Origin: Actinobacteria bacterium casp-actino5 | GTDB taxonomy: Bacteria; Actinomycetota; Acidimicrobiia; Acidimicrobiales; Ilumatobacteraceae | Direction of reading: 5' to 3' | DNA: 64,000 nt | Assembly: GCA_001510385.1 (NCBI GenBank) | Contig: LFFE01000024.1 | Span: 62,001 to 126,000, forward strand | Part shown: positions 10,782-22,049 of the stretch, piece by piece | Layout of the letters: every line of letters starts with the position of its first letter | Position numbering within the stretch: the stretch's first letter is position 1 | Program-made: the position numbers and the translations under genes | The notes under the pieces: model-generated | What the model was told of the DNA's origin: nothing | The model's database searches: none | The model's input: the letters and a program-made list of their open reading frames with translations, nothing else

Positions 10782-11195
10782 GTGAGTTTTGCTTTTTTAT
10801 CACCCGAGTGGATTGAAGCCGCACGAGAAATCCGCGAGCGGTATTCCTCTCAAACAGCCCCGATCGAAGTTGCAGTACGTGTTAATCAGGTCGTAACCGA
10901 AGTTCCGTTTGGAGATGGTGAACTCCACGCCCATATTGACACATCAAGTGGGGATGTCGATCTCGAACTCGGGCACCTTGACCAACCAGATGCAACCATT
11001 ACGTTGAGTTACGAGACTGCCCGGGCGCTTCTCGTAGAGCGGGATCCAGCAAAAGTGATGCAAGCATTCATGTCCGGCGGAATCCAAGTTGAGGGAGATC
11101 TCATGAAGGTCATGGCGATGCAGGCATCAACCCCGCAGGACGACCTTGCGCTGCAGGTCGCAGAAGAGATCCTTGCAATCACCGATCTCGACTAA
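10782..11195 (+). CDS. SCP2 sterol-transfer-family lipid-binding protein
   Basis: The protein is 137 aa and is essentially one SCP2 domain: an amphipathic N-terminal part, the DATITLSYETARALL segment, and the family hallmark MQAFMSGGIQVEGDLMKVMAMQ. Such proteins bind hydrophobic ligands such as fatty acyl chains and are common in actinobacterial lipid metabolism. No signal peptide or enzyme domain is attached. The start is GTG. It converges on the PASTA kinase-like gene with a 26-bp gap that shows no hairpin. Confidence 0.85.
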   Translation: MSFAFLSPEWIEAAREIRERYSSQTAPIEVAVRVNQVVTEVPFGDGELHAHIDTSSGDVDLELGHLDQPDATITLSYETARALLVERDPAKVMQAFMSGGIQVEGDLMKVMAMQASTPQDDLALQVAEEILAITDLD

Positions 11196-11221
11196 TCGAA
11201 CACCGCAATTTCTCGTCCCAG

Positions 11222-13297
11222 TCAGGCCGCGACAACGTCAACTTGGGTGCCGTTTGGAAACTCGTCTCCAGGAGATGGAGTCTCTCCATCAATGGTGATC
11301 TCTTCGACGTTTCCGTCGGCAGCGCCCAACACAAGTTCGACCGCAAACCCAGCGTCGGTCAGCAGCTGTTGTACGTCTTCGAAACTTGAGTCACGAGGAA
11401 CCAAAGGGAACGCAATGAGGTTGGGTCCCAATGAGACTGAAACCTCTATTTCCCCGCCTCGGTCAAGAAGTTCGCCAGGTTGAGGTGACTGCGACAGGAT
11501 GAGCCCTGTTTCTGTTTCGTCGTCGTAGACCTCTTCGATCTCAACGATGCGTAAACCCGTGCCGACAAGCTGAGCTCGAGCGACTCCAACGATGAGTCCA
11601 ACGATGTTCGGCACTTCCCGCGGCGCTGGGCCACCCGACAAGACCAACCGAACAAGGGTTCCCGGTTCGACTGAGTCCCCGGCTTGAATCGCAGGATCAT
11701 CAGGGATTTCCCAACTAATGACTTCGCCAATGTCGATGACTTCGTTGTAGACAATTTCTGTGAATGGTTGGAAGCCAGCGCTGTCCAGGAGATCAAGGGC
11801 GTCGGCACCCTGCATCGCAGTGACCTCTGGAAGCTCCCGTAACACTGGCCCTTCGCTTACCACAAGCGTGAACATGCCGCCTTCACGCAGTTCCTCACCG
11901 CTCGCTGGACTCGTGCGGATCACAGATCCAACGACGGGGTAGTCATCTGATCGCTCTGACGTGACTGTCACCTGCCATTCGAATGGGGTCACGATATTTA
12001 ACGCCTCAGCTTCTGCGATCCCCGAAAGCGCAGGAACGTCGTAGATCGGTGTTGCGAGCAGTATTCGTGCTCCAAGGAGCGCGACCGCTACCGCAACGAC
12101 TGTCGCAACAGGCACCAACCACCGCGGACGTGGTAGTGGCCGAACATTCGATTGCGTTGTTGCAGTTGCGTGATCGGCATCAATCGAAGGCTGACCATCG
12201 GTTTCATTGGCTGAGGAGCGCGAAGAACTGTCGGCCTGAGAACCCCTCGGCTCAGCCTCTTCAAATTCGAGCGACTCGACGTTGTCGAATGCAGAACTCG
12301 AGTCGTCTGGACTATTCGATGCAGGAGGTGTAGCGGGAACCAACTGTGTGGCTGCGTCGAGAGCTGATTCTTGCTGGCCGGACGCATCGAGTTCCGACTC
12401 GAAGGACATCACGAGCGCAAGTGGTTCAGGCCGTGGGAGGCGCCGAGCAACACCTACGAGTTCGAGTCCGAATTCGACAGCTGTTGGTCGCTCGTCTTCC
12501 TCGGGGCGAGCTGCATGCTCAAGTACCTGTGCAAGAGGCCCCAAATCAGCTGTGACCGGGAGGAGCCGGCCAATTCGGGCCCTAAGTGTTGCCGCGGCAG
12601 AGTCAGTTGAAAAAGGCACATCCCCGGTCAGCGTTTCGACCATGACAAGGCCAAGCCCATACACATCAGAGCGAGTTGTCGAAGGTTTCCCTTCGGCTAC
12701 CTCTGGTGATGTGTACAGCACCATCTGATTCTCCGGGCCACCGCTGAACGACCAGAGCGCTGACTGAATCGGAGCTGCAAGTCCAAGGTCGGCAAGTCGG
12801 GCACGGCCATCGCCTCCGAACACAATCTTCGACGGCGTAATCTCGCCATGGACATGTCCCTGGCGATGCGCCTCAGCGAGTCCGTGGCAGACATCAAGGC
12901 CGAGTTGAAGGGTCTGCGAGTACGACAGCCGGCGACCGCGGTCGAGAATATCTCGAAGGCTTCCTCCCTCGAGCCGTTCAGTGACAACATACGCAGTTGA
13001 TGGCGTGCCATCGGCTCGATCGTGGACACCCCAGTCGAATACGGCAATCAGGTTTGGGTGTGAAACAAGCGCCGCTGAGGACATTGCCGTTCTGAACGAA
13101 TGGGTGAAGCCCGGCGATTCCATGATCCGACGACGAATCAACCGGACAAGAACGGGACGATCGTCAATGGTGTCCCACGCATCAGCAATCGAGATTGCAG
13201 AACCTTTTGCGACGAACGATGTCAGTCGGTAACGACCGCCGATCATTTCGTGCAGACGTGTCTCTGGTTCAAGGGGGTCAAGTTCCACAGCGGACAT
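11222..13297 (-). CDS. PASTA-domain Ser/Thr protein kinase-like protein, probable pseudokinase
   Basis: The protein is 691 aa from ATG 13297; GTG 13288 or an upstream GTG 13375 are alternatives. Order: kinase-like domain (about 20-285), acidic Ser-rich linker, one membrane helix (about 392-415) and four extracellular PASTA repeats to the C-terminus. This is the PknB/StkP layout for sensing peptidoglycan. The catalytic core is degenerate: the Gly loop reads AKGSAISIADAW, the VAIK lysine is Arg (VLVRL, R52), HRDLKPxN is HGEITPSK (Asp to Glu, Lys to Thr, Asn to Lys), and DFG is DLG. Signalling without phosphotransfer is therefore likely. It is divergent from a small membrane protein gene. Confidence 0.85.
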   Translation of the reverse strand: MSAVELDPLEPETRLHEMIGGRYRLTSFVAKGSAISIADAWDTIDDRPVLVRLIRRRIMESPGFTHSFRTAMSSAALVSHPNLIAVFDWGVHDRADGTPSTAYVVTERLEGGSLRDILDRGRRLSYSQTLQLGLDVCHGLAEAHRQGHVHGEITPSKIVFGGDGRARLADLGLAAPIQSALWSFSGGPENQMVLYTSPEVAEGKPSTTRSDVYGLGLVMVETLTGDVPFSTDSAAATLRARIGRLLPVTADLGPLAQVLEHAARPEEDERPTAVEFGLELVGVARRLPRPEPLALVMSFESELDASGQQESALDAATQLVPATPPASNSPDDSSSAFDNVESLEFEEAEPRGSQADSSSRSSANETDGQPSIDADHATATTQSNVRPLPRPRWLVPVATVVAVAVALLGARILLATPIYDVPALSGIAEAEALNIVTPFEWQVTVTSERSDDYPVVGSVIRTSPASGEELREGGMFTLVVSEGPVLRELPEVTAMQGADALDLLDSAGFQPFTEIVYNEVIDIGEVISWEIPDDPAIQAGDSVEPGTLVRLVLSGGPAPREVPNIVGLIVGVARAQLVGTGLRIVEIEEVYDDETETGLILSQSPQPGELLDRGGEIEVSVSLGPNLIAFPLVPRDSSFEDVQQLLTDAGFAVELVLGAADGNVEEITIDGETPSPGDEFPNGTQVDVVAA

Positions 13298-13358
13298 GAC
13301 GCTATCTCGGATTGACCTGCGGTTGGGATCGAGCCCAGATTGATGGCACGATGACGAT

Positions 13359-15982
<2,624 letters not shown>

Positions 15983-16999
15983 CTATGCGCCAAGTACCAA
16001 TTTTGCCGCCGAGGCCTGGTCTTGTACGCGTAACGAGATGTCGTGAAGTGACTGACAAATTTCTTCTGCGACGCTCGGAGAGTACGACGCAAGCCCACTT
16101 TGAGGCGACAGCAAACTCTGCGCCCGAAGCATTCCTGGATCGGTGCCGCGCTGCACCATCTTGCACCAGATATTGCTGAGGGCTTTCCATGAACGTGCAG
16201 CTGAAACGCCTACAGGACCCTCGGTGCCGACAGCTCCCCAGGCGATACGGCCACCGTTCTGCATGAACCTGTCGAGGTATCCGCTCACCTCGACAACTGC
16301 CTCAGTGGCCGGCATCGAAAGAACCTGTGGGCCAGCTTCAAGGAGTGATGGCCAGTCAGCTTCAAAACAACAGTGAAGGCCCACGACACCAAAGGTCTGT
16401 GCAGATGCCATCACGCCAGACAGCATGTCGGCAACGACATCCGGCGCGAGCGGGAAGTCATTCGACATCAGATCGACCATCAACGGTTCGTCAAACACGA
16501 TCAGCTGAGTCGAGTTAGGAAGGACACCTGCGAGCACAGAACCAAGGGTTGCGACATGTTCGTTGATGGCCTGCGTTGCGACACGGAATGCGAGATGAGC
16601 GGGAGCGCCGGCGCGAAGCAATGTGAGACCGAGCGTCACGGGCCCAACAACCTGCCACTTGTACGTCCTGCCATCGACGCCCATTCCGGGCGCAAGCTCG
16701 GTGAACGCCCTGAACCCCATGAAGTTGTCGGTCAACAGGTCGGTCGTCACCGACGCTTCTGGATCGAGCCGAGCAACGTCAATCGCAAGGGTTCCGTAGG
16801 GGCCCATCTCTACACCGGGGACGCCGACAAGAGCTTGATTCGCAAGAGACTCGGCACCCGAGCGTCGAGGCAGCCGCGGAACGACTGGCAAATCAAAATT
16901 GTTCACCGAAAATTCGACGGCAGCAGACGCGCTTCGATGCGGAAGGCTTCCCACTCCCAAGGTGGCCCCTGGGGCTACTCCGTCGAGCGACCTCGTCAT
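15983..16999 (-). CDS. MetE C-terminal-like (cobalamin-independent methionine synthase family) protein
   Basis: The protein is 338 aa with the single (beta/alpha)8 barrel of the UROD/MetE superfamily. ATLGVGSLPHRSA opens the fold, WQVVGPVTLGL resembles the folate/homocysteine side, and GLHCCFEADW holds the His-x-Cys pair of zinc ligands. The last zinc Cys, normally in a C-G-L motif, is Ser here (SPQSGL). The homologue next to mycobacterial ligA is also a lone C-terminal domain of unknown substrate. Methyl transfer is possible but unproven. Its ATG abuts a CATATG palindrome at 16997-17002. Confidence 0.8.
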   Translation of the reverse strand: MTRSLDGVAPGATLGVGSLPHRSASAAVEFSVNNFDLPVVPRLPRRSGAESLANQALVGVPGVEMGPYGTLAIDVARLDPEASVTTDLLTDNFMGFRAFTELAPGMGVDGRTYKWQVVGPVTLGLTLLRAGAPAHLAFRVATQAINEHVATLGSVLAGVLPNSTQLIVFDEPLMVDLMSNDFPLAPDVVADMLSGVMASAQTFGVVGLHCCFEADWPSLLEAGPQVLSMPATEAVVEVSGYLDRFMQNGGRIAWGAVGTEGPVGVSAARSWKALSNIWCKMVQRGTDPGMLRAQSLLSPQSGLASYSPSVAEEICQSLHDISLRVQDQASAAKLVLGA

Positions 17000-17021
17000 A
17001 TGGCCATCGTTGCACGATATG

Positions 17022-17049
17022 TTGACCTTTCACGACTCGTACGTACCCT
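17022..17049 (+). promoter_or_regulatory. possible promoter of the 17081 membrane protein gene
   Basis: TTGACC (17022-17027) and TACCCT (17044-17049) are separated by 16 bp. The predicted start near 17056 leaves about 25 nt of leader containing GGAGGG (17073-17078) just before ATG 17081. Confidence 0.4.
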
Positions 17050-17080
17050 CGAGCACATCTACCCGCCAGAATGGAGGGCG

Positions 17081-17947
17081 ATGTCTTCCACTGCACGACA
17101 ACCCCGTCTCCAGGTCGTACTGACGTGGTCGACACGATTGAGCTGGATCATTACCTCAGCTGCATTGATCCAGGCGTTCAGCACACTCGACGTGGGTCTC
17201 ACCGTCACCGTTTCGACGTGGCTGTTATGGGTGACAGGAGCGGTCTCCATTTTTGTTGGCTCACCATTGACATTGACATTGGCACGGGTCACTATCCCAC
17301 TTGCCATTCCCGCTGCGATCATAGGAATCGCTGCAGGAGCACACGTTGCACTCGGCGCCATCGGACTCTCGGGGGCGCTCATTGCCTGCTACTCGGTATT
17401 CACCGCCGAAGTTGGTCAACGTTGGGTGCAGTCCGCTGCATACGGATCTGAGCGACGCTTTCCCCTTCGACCCCCGATCGGGTTTGCCATTCCAGCCGTC
17501 ATCTTGTGGGTGCTCGTCGCGTCAGTTGCCCTGTGCGCAGTAATTGCAGCTGAAAGATCCCAAGTCGCTCTTTCAATTCTCCTCGGAGCTGTTGTTGTTG
17601 CACTGTCGACCTTTGGCTCAACTCGCTGGCATCGGCTGTCATGTCGATGGTTGGTGCTCGTGCCAGCGGGTGTCGTAATTCACGATCCACTGGTGTTGTT
17701 GGAGACGGCGATGTGGCGATCACACATCGTGGGTGGCGCCACACTTGCACGCGTTGAGACCGAAGCGGCTGACCTCACGGGTCCGACCACGGGACCAGCA
17801 ATCGAGATCTCACTCCGCAGCAGCGAGACAGTTGTGCTGGCTGCTGGCCGCCAAACCCCTGAAGGTCGAGCAATCCATCTCACAGCGGCGCTGGTTGCCC
17901 CCAGTCGCCCCGGAGCAGCTCTCGACGCACTTCAGCCAAGTGGTTAG
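17081..17947 (+). CDS. polytopic membrane protein of unknown function
   Basis: The protein is 288 aa from ATG 17081; an in-frame ATG at 17000 is possible but abuts the start codon of the divergent gene. About six hydrophobic helices fill residues 15-195, followed by a soluble domain of about 100 residues (beta-rich, VLVPAGVVIHDPLVLLETAMWR) probably on the cytoplasmic side. I see no transporter signature and no conserved charged residues within the helices. The reading frame is also open far upstream, but that part lies antisense to the MetE-like gene and is not coding. Confidence 0.75.
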   Translation: MSSTARQPRLQVVLTWSTRLSWIITSAALIQAFSTLDVGLTVTVSTWLLWVTGAVSIFVGSPLTLTLARVTIPLAIPAAIIGIAAGAHVALGAIGLSGALIACYSVFTAEVGQRWVQSAAYGSERRFPLRPPIGFAIPAVILWVLVASVALCAVIAAERSQVALSILLGAVVVALSTFGSTRWHRLSCRWLVLVPAGVVIHDPLVLLETAMWRSHIVGGATLARVETEAADLTGPTTGPAIEISLRSSETVVLAAGRQTPEGRAIHLTAALVAPSRPGAALDALQPSG

Positions 17948-17962
17948 ATCTCAGCTCAACAA

Positions 17963-19027
17963 TTACAGCGGGGAGCGTTCTGCGATACCGCCGCCAATGA
18001 CCCACGTATTCGTCGGGTCGTACAGCACGACGCTTTGACCAGGTGCAATTCGAGTTGATCGCAGACCCCACTCGATTCGCACCTCACGTGCGGCCGTTGT
18101 CGCCACGCTGCAAGGTCGAGGATCACCATGTGCACTCGTCTGAGCCAAGGCCTCACCTTCGAATGGCTCATCGACCCAGGTCATCGAATGAACCTTCTGT
18201 GAGCTCACCAGAAGGTCATCAGCATCACCGACGACGACGGTCGGAGTTTCGCTTGATGCGTCCACTCCAATCACGTACCGAACAGGTCCACCGCCCGGAA
18301 CCCCAAGTCCTCGCCGTTGACCGAGTGTCACCATTTCCACCGAGGGAACCTCGCCAACTTGTGTTCCTGCTCGGTCAACCACACGCGCTGTCCGTAAAGG
18401 AATACGGTGACCGAGGAAATGTTCGCGCCCATCGGCTCTACTGATGAAACAAACGTCTTGGCTGTCAGGTTTCATCGCAGTGCGGAGGCCGAGCCGAGCC
18501 GCATGCGCCCGAACTTCTTCTTTTGTCATGTGGCCGATCGGAAAACTCGTGTGCGCAAGTGCCGATGCCGTCACCATATGCAACACATAGCTCTGGTCCT
18601 TAGCAAGATCGGCTCCACGTTCGAGCCGCAGCCGGCCATCGCCGTGAACGCCAATGCGAGCATGGTGTCCCGTCGCAACCGCATCAAAACCAAGTTCATC
18701 TGCTCGTTCTGCAAGCCGTTCGAATTTGAGATGACGATTGCATTCAATACACGGGTTTGGCGTGGTGCCCTTTTGGTGGGCGTCGACGTAGGGCTGGACG
18801 ACATGTTGATCGAATTCGTCCGAGAAGTTAAAGACGACGTGTTCAATTCCGATCTGCTGAGCAACACGCCGTGCATCGTCGACATCGGACACGCTGCAGC
18901 ATCCCGTGTCGCTTTCACCGCCCCACAGTCGCATCGTGACACCGACGACATCGTGGCCCTGTTCGTGCAGTAGCGCTGCCGCAACTGACGAATCGACTCC
19001 CCCGCTCATACCGATCATTACTCTCAC
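17963..19027 (-). CDS. mnmA: tRNA-specific 2-thiouridylase
   Basis: MnmA (354 aa) thiolates U34 of Glu, Gln and Lys tRNAs. The PP-loop GMSGGVDSS, the catalytic NPCIECN (C93) and the second cysteine in SQDVCFIS are all present. The sulfur donor should be the cysteine desulfurase encoded immediately upstream, whose stop overlaps the mnmA GTG start by 4 bp (GTGA). This coupling ties tRNA thiolation to sulfur mobilisation and is typical of actinobacteria. Confidence 0.96.
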   Translation of the reverse strand: MRVMIGMSGGVDSSVAAALLHEQGHDVVGVTMRLWGGESDTGCCSVSDVDDARRVAQQIGIEHVVFNFSDEFDQHVVQPYVDAHQKGTTPNPCIECNRHLKFERLAERADELGFDAVATGHHARIGVHGDGRLRLERGADLAKDQSYVLHMVTASALAHTSFPIGHMTKEEVRAHAARLGLRTAMKPDSQDVCFISRADGREHFLGHRIPLRTARVVDRAGTQVGEVPSVEMVTLGQRRGLGVPGGGPVRYVIGVDASSETPTVVVGDADDLLVSSQKVHSMTWVDEPFEGEALAQTSAHGDPRPCSVATTAAREVRIEWGLRSTRIAPGQSVVLYDPTNTWVIGGGIAERSPL

Positions 19028-20196
19028 GTTGCACGCTGCTTTCTTGCAGCCCTGCGATCGCGAAGTAACTGAATGCTGCGTGTGATCGAACTCACGGCCC
19101 GATCAATGTCGTTTGCCGACGTGGAGTGGCCGAGGGATAGCCGAAGCGCACCACTTCGCAATTCATCTGCCACGCCAATTGCTGACAGCACGTGTGAGGA
19201 TTCCATCGCCCCACTCGCACATGCCGATGCTGCACTCGCATATACGTCGGCCTCATCAAGCATGAAGAGCAATGCCTCGCTGTCGAGGTCGTCAAGGCAA
19301 ATATGAGCGATTCCCGGCGCTGTTACTGATCGCGAGACTGTTTCGTTGACGCCCCCAATTTCGAGAAGCGCATCAAGCAGTTCATCACGAAGCGCCCGCA
19401 CCCGATTCGACGTTTCAGTTCGTGTCAAAGTCGTCATGTTGAGTGCGGCAGCTGCACCCACAGCACCTGCGACATCAATCGTTCCCGAGCGTCGGCCACG
19501 CTCTTGTCCCCCACCGAGCAGAATCGGCTCGGGAGTTGCCCCGTTGCTCACCACCATCAACCCAACACCTTTTGGACCACCAAACTTATGGGCACTCAAT
19601 GAGAGCAAGTCGACGTGCTGGGTGATCTCGGAGAGATCGATCCAACAAGCCGCTTGAACTGCATCGGTGTGCAGCCACGCTGCCGGTGCAAGTTCGCGAA
19701 CAATGGCGGCCACCTTTGCAATATCGTTCACCGAGCCAACTTCATTGTTCACCGTCATGACCGATACCACTGGGACGTGCTGCCCAGATGACGATGCGTC
19801 ATTCAGAACTGCTCGCAGATCATCGGTGTCGATCTGTCCGTCGCGAGTGACTGCAACGGTGACACCTCCGTGGTGTTGAACCGGGTCAAGCACGGCATGG
19901 TGCTCAATCGCCGAACACACTGCGAGTCCGCCACGCGAACGCACCGAACCCGAGATCGCATAGTTGTCAGATTCGGTGCCGCCACCGGTGAACACCACAT
20001 CACCCGAATTCACTCCGAGGCTCGCCGCGATCAATTCACGGGCTTCGTCGACAGCCTGCCGCGCGAGTCGTGCAGCGCGATGACTTCCACTGGGATTCGC
20101 GAAGTGAGTTTCTTGCCATGGGCGCATTGCATCCAACGCCTCAGGGTGCATTGGCGTCGTCGCTGCATGGTCAAGATATGTCGACAATATGTCCAC
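19024..20196 (-). CDS. iscS: cysteine desulfurase (IscS/NifS family)
   Basis: The protein is 390 aa from GTG 20196. It is PLP-dependent: YLDHAATTPMHPEAL at the N-terminus, the PLP lysine in SLSAHKFGGPKG, and the persulfide-forming cysteine in the ASACASGAMESSHV loop. It supplies sulfur to MnmA, encoded directly after it, and perhaps to Fe-S assembly. Starts at GTG 20214 and TTG 20187 are also in frame. I chose 20196 because a TAGCCT -10 hexamer ends exactly 7 nt before it, which would place the 20214 codon upstream of the transcript. Confidence 0.93.
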   Translation of the reverse strand: MDILSTYLDHAATTPMHPEALDAMRPWQETHFANPSGSHRAARLARQAVDEARELIAASLGVNSGDVVFTGGGTESDNYAISGSVRSRGGLAVCSAIEHHAVLDPVQHHGGVTVAVTRDGQIDTDDLRAVLNDASSSGQHVPVVSVMTVNNEVGSVNDIAKVAAIVRELAPAAWLHTDAVQAACWIDLSEITQHVDLLSLSAHKFGGPKGVGLMVVSNGATPEPILLGGGQERGRRSGTIDVAGAVGAAAALNMTTLTRTETSNRVRALRDELLDALLEIGGVNETVSRSVTAPGIAHICLDDLDSEALLFMLDEADVYASAASACASGAMESSHVLSAIGVADELRSGALRLSLGHSTSANDIDRAVSSITRSIQLLRDRRAARKQRAT

Positions 20197-20203
20197 ACCC
20201 CTC

Positions 20204-20209
20204 AGGCTA
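20204..20209 (-). promoter_or_regulatory. -10 element TAGCCT of iscS-mnmA
   Basis: TAGCCT on the minus strand, then GAGGGGT (7 nt), then GTG 20196. It lies 24 bp from the -10 of the divergent methyltransferase gene. Confidence 0.5.
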
Positions 20210-20233
20210 GACACGTTGCTGCCAACCTGTCGC

Positions 20234-20239
20234 TAACTT
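20234..20239 (+). promoter_or_regulatory. -10 element TAACTT of the methyltransferase gene
   Basis: TAACTT ends 6 nt before GTG 20246, placing the predicted transcription start on the start codon. Confidence 0.5.
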
Positions 20240-20245
20240 GCAGGT

Positions 20246-20989
20246 GTGAAGGGTTACGAATCTCACACATACGGTGACGCATTTGCTGACGTATACGACG
20301 ACTGGTACCAGGATCTCAGTGATGTTGATGCCCTCGTTGCGCTGATCGCGGAGTTCGCTCCGGGCGAAAAACTGTGCGAACTCGGAATTGGTACCGGACG
20401 TCTTGCCATCCCTCTTGCAAACAACGGTTTTACCGTCACCGGCATCGATTCGAGCGATGCCATGCTTGCGCGCCTGCGCGTTGCCAATCAACAACACAAC
20501 ATCACGGCGGTGGCTGGCGACATGGTTGACGACATGCCCAAGGGACCCTTTGATGTCGTGCTGATCGGTTTCAACACATTGTTTAATCTCGAGTCACAAG
20601 AGCGCCAACAGCAGTGTTTAACTACGTGTGCACATGCACTCCGCGCCGGCGGGATCGTGGTAGTCGAGGGCCTTATCCCAACGGGCCAACCCGATGGTGG
20701 AACCGTCGATGACGTGTCGTTGAAGTCGATGACTGCAACGAATGTGGTGTTGTCGGTGTCTCGGCATCTCAGTGCCGAGCAATTGGTTGAAGGGCAATTC
20801 ATCGAGTTCACCGAACAACATGGAATTCGGCTTCGGCCCTGGAGCATTCGATATTCGACAACTGATCAACTCGATCGAATGGCAACTGCCGCAGGTCTCG
20901 CGATGAGTGCTCGATTCCATGACGCAAACCGAACTCCATTTGACCCAGCAAGTGGGCGGCACCTCACCCTGTACACACTCGACAAGTGA
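20246..20989 (+). CDS. class I SAM-dependent methyltransferase
   Basis: The protein is 247 aa. The SAM-binding motif I is LCELGIGTGRLAIPLA and the acidic motif II is VTGIDSSDAM, followed by AGDMVDDMP and FDVVLIGFNTLFNL (motif IV region). The overall look is a small-molecule (Methyltransf_11/25-like) enzyme. The substrate cannot be told from the sequence. It is divergent from iscS and followed by the galT-like gene, which appears to have its own promoter. Confidence 0.85.
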   Translation: MKGYESHTYGDAFADVYDDWYQDLSDVDALVALIAEFAPGEKLCELGIGTGRLAIPLANNGFTVTGIDSSDAMLARLRVANQQHNITAVAGDMVDDMPKGPFDVVLIGFNTLFNLESQERQQQCLTTCAHALRAGGIVVVEGLIPTGQPDGGTVDDVSLKSMTATNVVLSVSRHLSAEQLVEGQFIEFTEQHGIRLRPWSIRYSTTDQLDRMATAAGLAMSARFHDANRTPFDPASGRHLTLYTLDK

Positions 20990-21003
20990 CCATCTGGCAC
21001 AAA

Positions 21004-21020
21004 AGTCACCGATCGTGACT
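21004..21020 (+). promoter_or_regulatory. inverted repeat over the -35 region of galT
   Basis: AGTCAC (21004-21009) and GTGACT (21015-21020) form a perfect 6-bp inverted repeat around CGATC. It sits where a -35 would fall for the TATCCT -10 at 21031, so it is a candidate operator. No T tract follows, so it is unlikely to be a terminator of the upstream gene. Confidence 0.3.
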
Positions 21021-21030
21021 CATTCGCTCA

Positions 21031-21036
21031 TATCCT
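21031..21036 (+). promoter_or_regulatory. -10 element TATCCT of galT
   Basis: TATCCT ends 9 nt before GTG 21046, implying a leader of 3 nt or less. Confidence 0.45.
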
Positions 21037-21045
21037 GATGTCATT

Positions 21046-22041
21046 GTGAGCGAACTACGACTCAACCAACTCACCGGCCGCTGGGTCACGATCGTCCCGG
21101 GTCGAGCACAACGCCCAACCGACTTTGCTCCGCGCACAACTGTCATCGACGGTCCTGACGACCGGCCGTGTCCGTTTTGCCCTGGCAATGAGGAGTCAAC
21201 CCCTCCTGCTCTTGAGACAATCGACAAGACCGGGGCATGGACAATTCGGGTTGTTCCAAATCTCTACCCAGCATTCACTGGTGAGGATGGCTTCTCGGTG
21301 CATAACGATGGGCCAGTTCACGTGACCGCCGAGGGGACGGGTTTGCATGAGGTCTTCGTCTACAGCCCAGACCACACATCAAATCTCGCTGATCTTGATG
21401 ACGAAGCAGCAGAGCAGTTCATGGACTCGCTCCGTCGCAGATTTGAAGCTCATGCTGATATGCCGCACATCCGTTACACCCAGGCCATTGTCAACCACGG
21501 AAGAGAAGCAGGAGCTTCGCTTGCTCACCCGCATGGCCAGCTAATGGGTTTGCCATTCGTGCCAGGCGAAATGCTCGAGGAGGAACGCGCCTTTGCCCGT
21601 TTTGCGGGTGGTTGCGTTGCGTGCACCACCATCGAGGCCGAACGAACCACCGAGGACCGAGTTGTCTTCGAGAATGATGCCGTGCTTGTGGTGTGCCCCT
21701 ACTGGAGCGGCACCCCGTACGAATTGCTCATCTTGCCAAAGCAGCATCATGCCCATCTCCAAGACAGTTCAGAGAACAGCCTTGCTGGCATCGGCAGAAG
21801 TTTGCGAGACGCAATGAAGGTGTTGGGTTCAACCCTTGGTGACGTGGCGTACAGCGTTGGCTTCCACAGTGCGCCGCATCAGCACGAGGGCGAGTATCAC
21901 TGGCATATTCATATTTGGCCAAACCTTGTGACGCAGGCAGGCTTTGAACGTGGAACGGGCGTCATGATCAATGTCGTTCCGCCAGAGGCAGCAGCCTCGG
22001 CTCTCCGTGAGACTGCTTCGTCGCTGTTGCTCAGCAAGTAG
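21046..22041 (+). CDS. galT: galactose-1-phosphate uridylyltransferase family protein
   Basis: The protein is 331 aa with a duplicated HIT fold. CPFCPG supplies zinc-binding cysteines, SLAHPHGQLMG carries the nucleotidylated histidine (HPH), and YHWHIHIWP is the second HIT strand. The family includes GalT of the Leloir pathway and related sugar-1-phosphate nucleotidylyltransferases/phosphorylases acting on ADP-glucose. No galK or galE is nearby, while glycogen genes lie 1-4 kb downstream, so an ADP-glucose-linked role is a real alternative. Confidence 0.82.
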   Translation: MSELRLNQLTGRWVTIVPGRAQRPTDFAPRTTVIDGPDDRPCPFCPGNEESTPPALETIDKTGAWTIRVVPNLYPAFTGEDGFSVHNDGPVHVTAEGTGLHEVFVYSPDHTSNLADLDDEAAEQFMDSLRRRFEAHADMPHIRYTQAIVNHGREAGASLAHPHGQLMGLPFVPGEMLEEERAFARFAGGCVACTTIEAERTTEDRVVFENDAVLVVCPYWSGTPYELLILPKQHHAHLQDSSENSLAGIGRSLRDAMKVLGSTLGDVAYSVGFHSAPHQHEGEYHWHIHIWPNLVTQAGFERGTGVMINVVPPEAAASALRETASSLLLSK

Positions 22042-22049
22042 CAGTTACG

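Noticed and set aside
16373-17080. Long open frame fused in front of the membrane protein
   Set aside because: It is antisense to the MetE-like gene, its translation is Arg/His/Cys-rich without any domain, and ATG 17081 has a local promoter and GGAGGG.
20187-20214. GTG 20214 or TTG 20187 as iscS start
   Set aside because: TAGCCT 20209-20204 places the transcript start at about 20197, which excludes 20214. GTG 20196 is at the correct 7-nt spacing and TTG is a weaker start.
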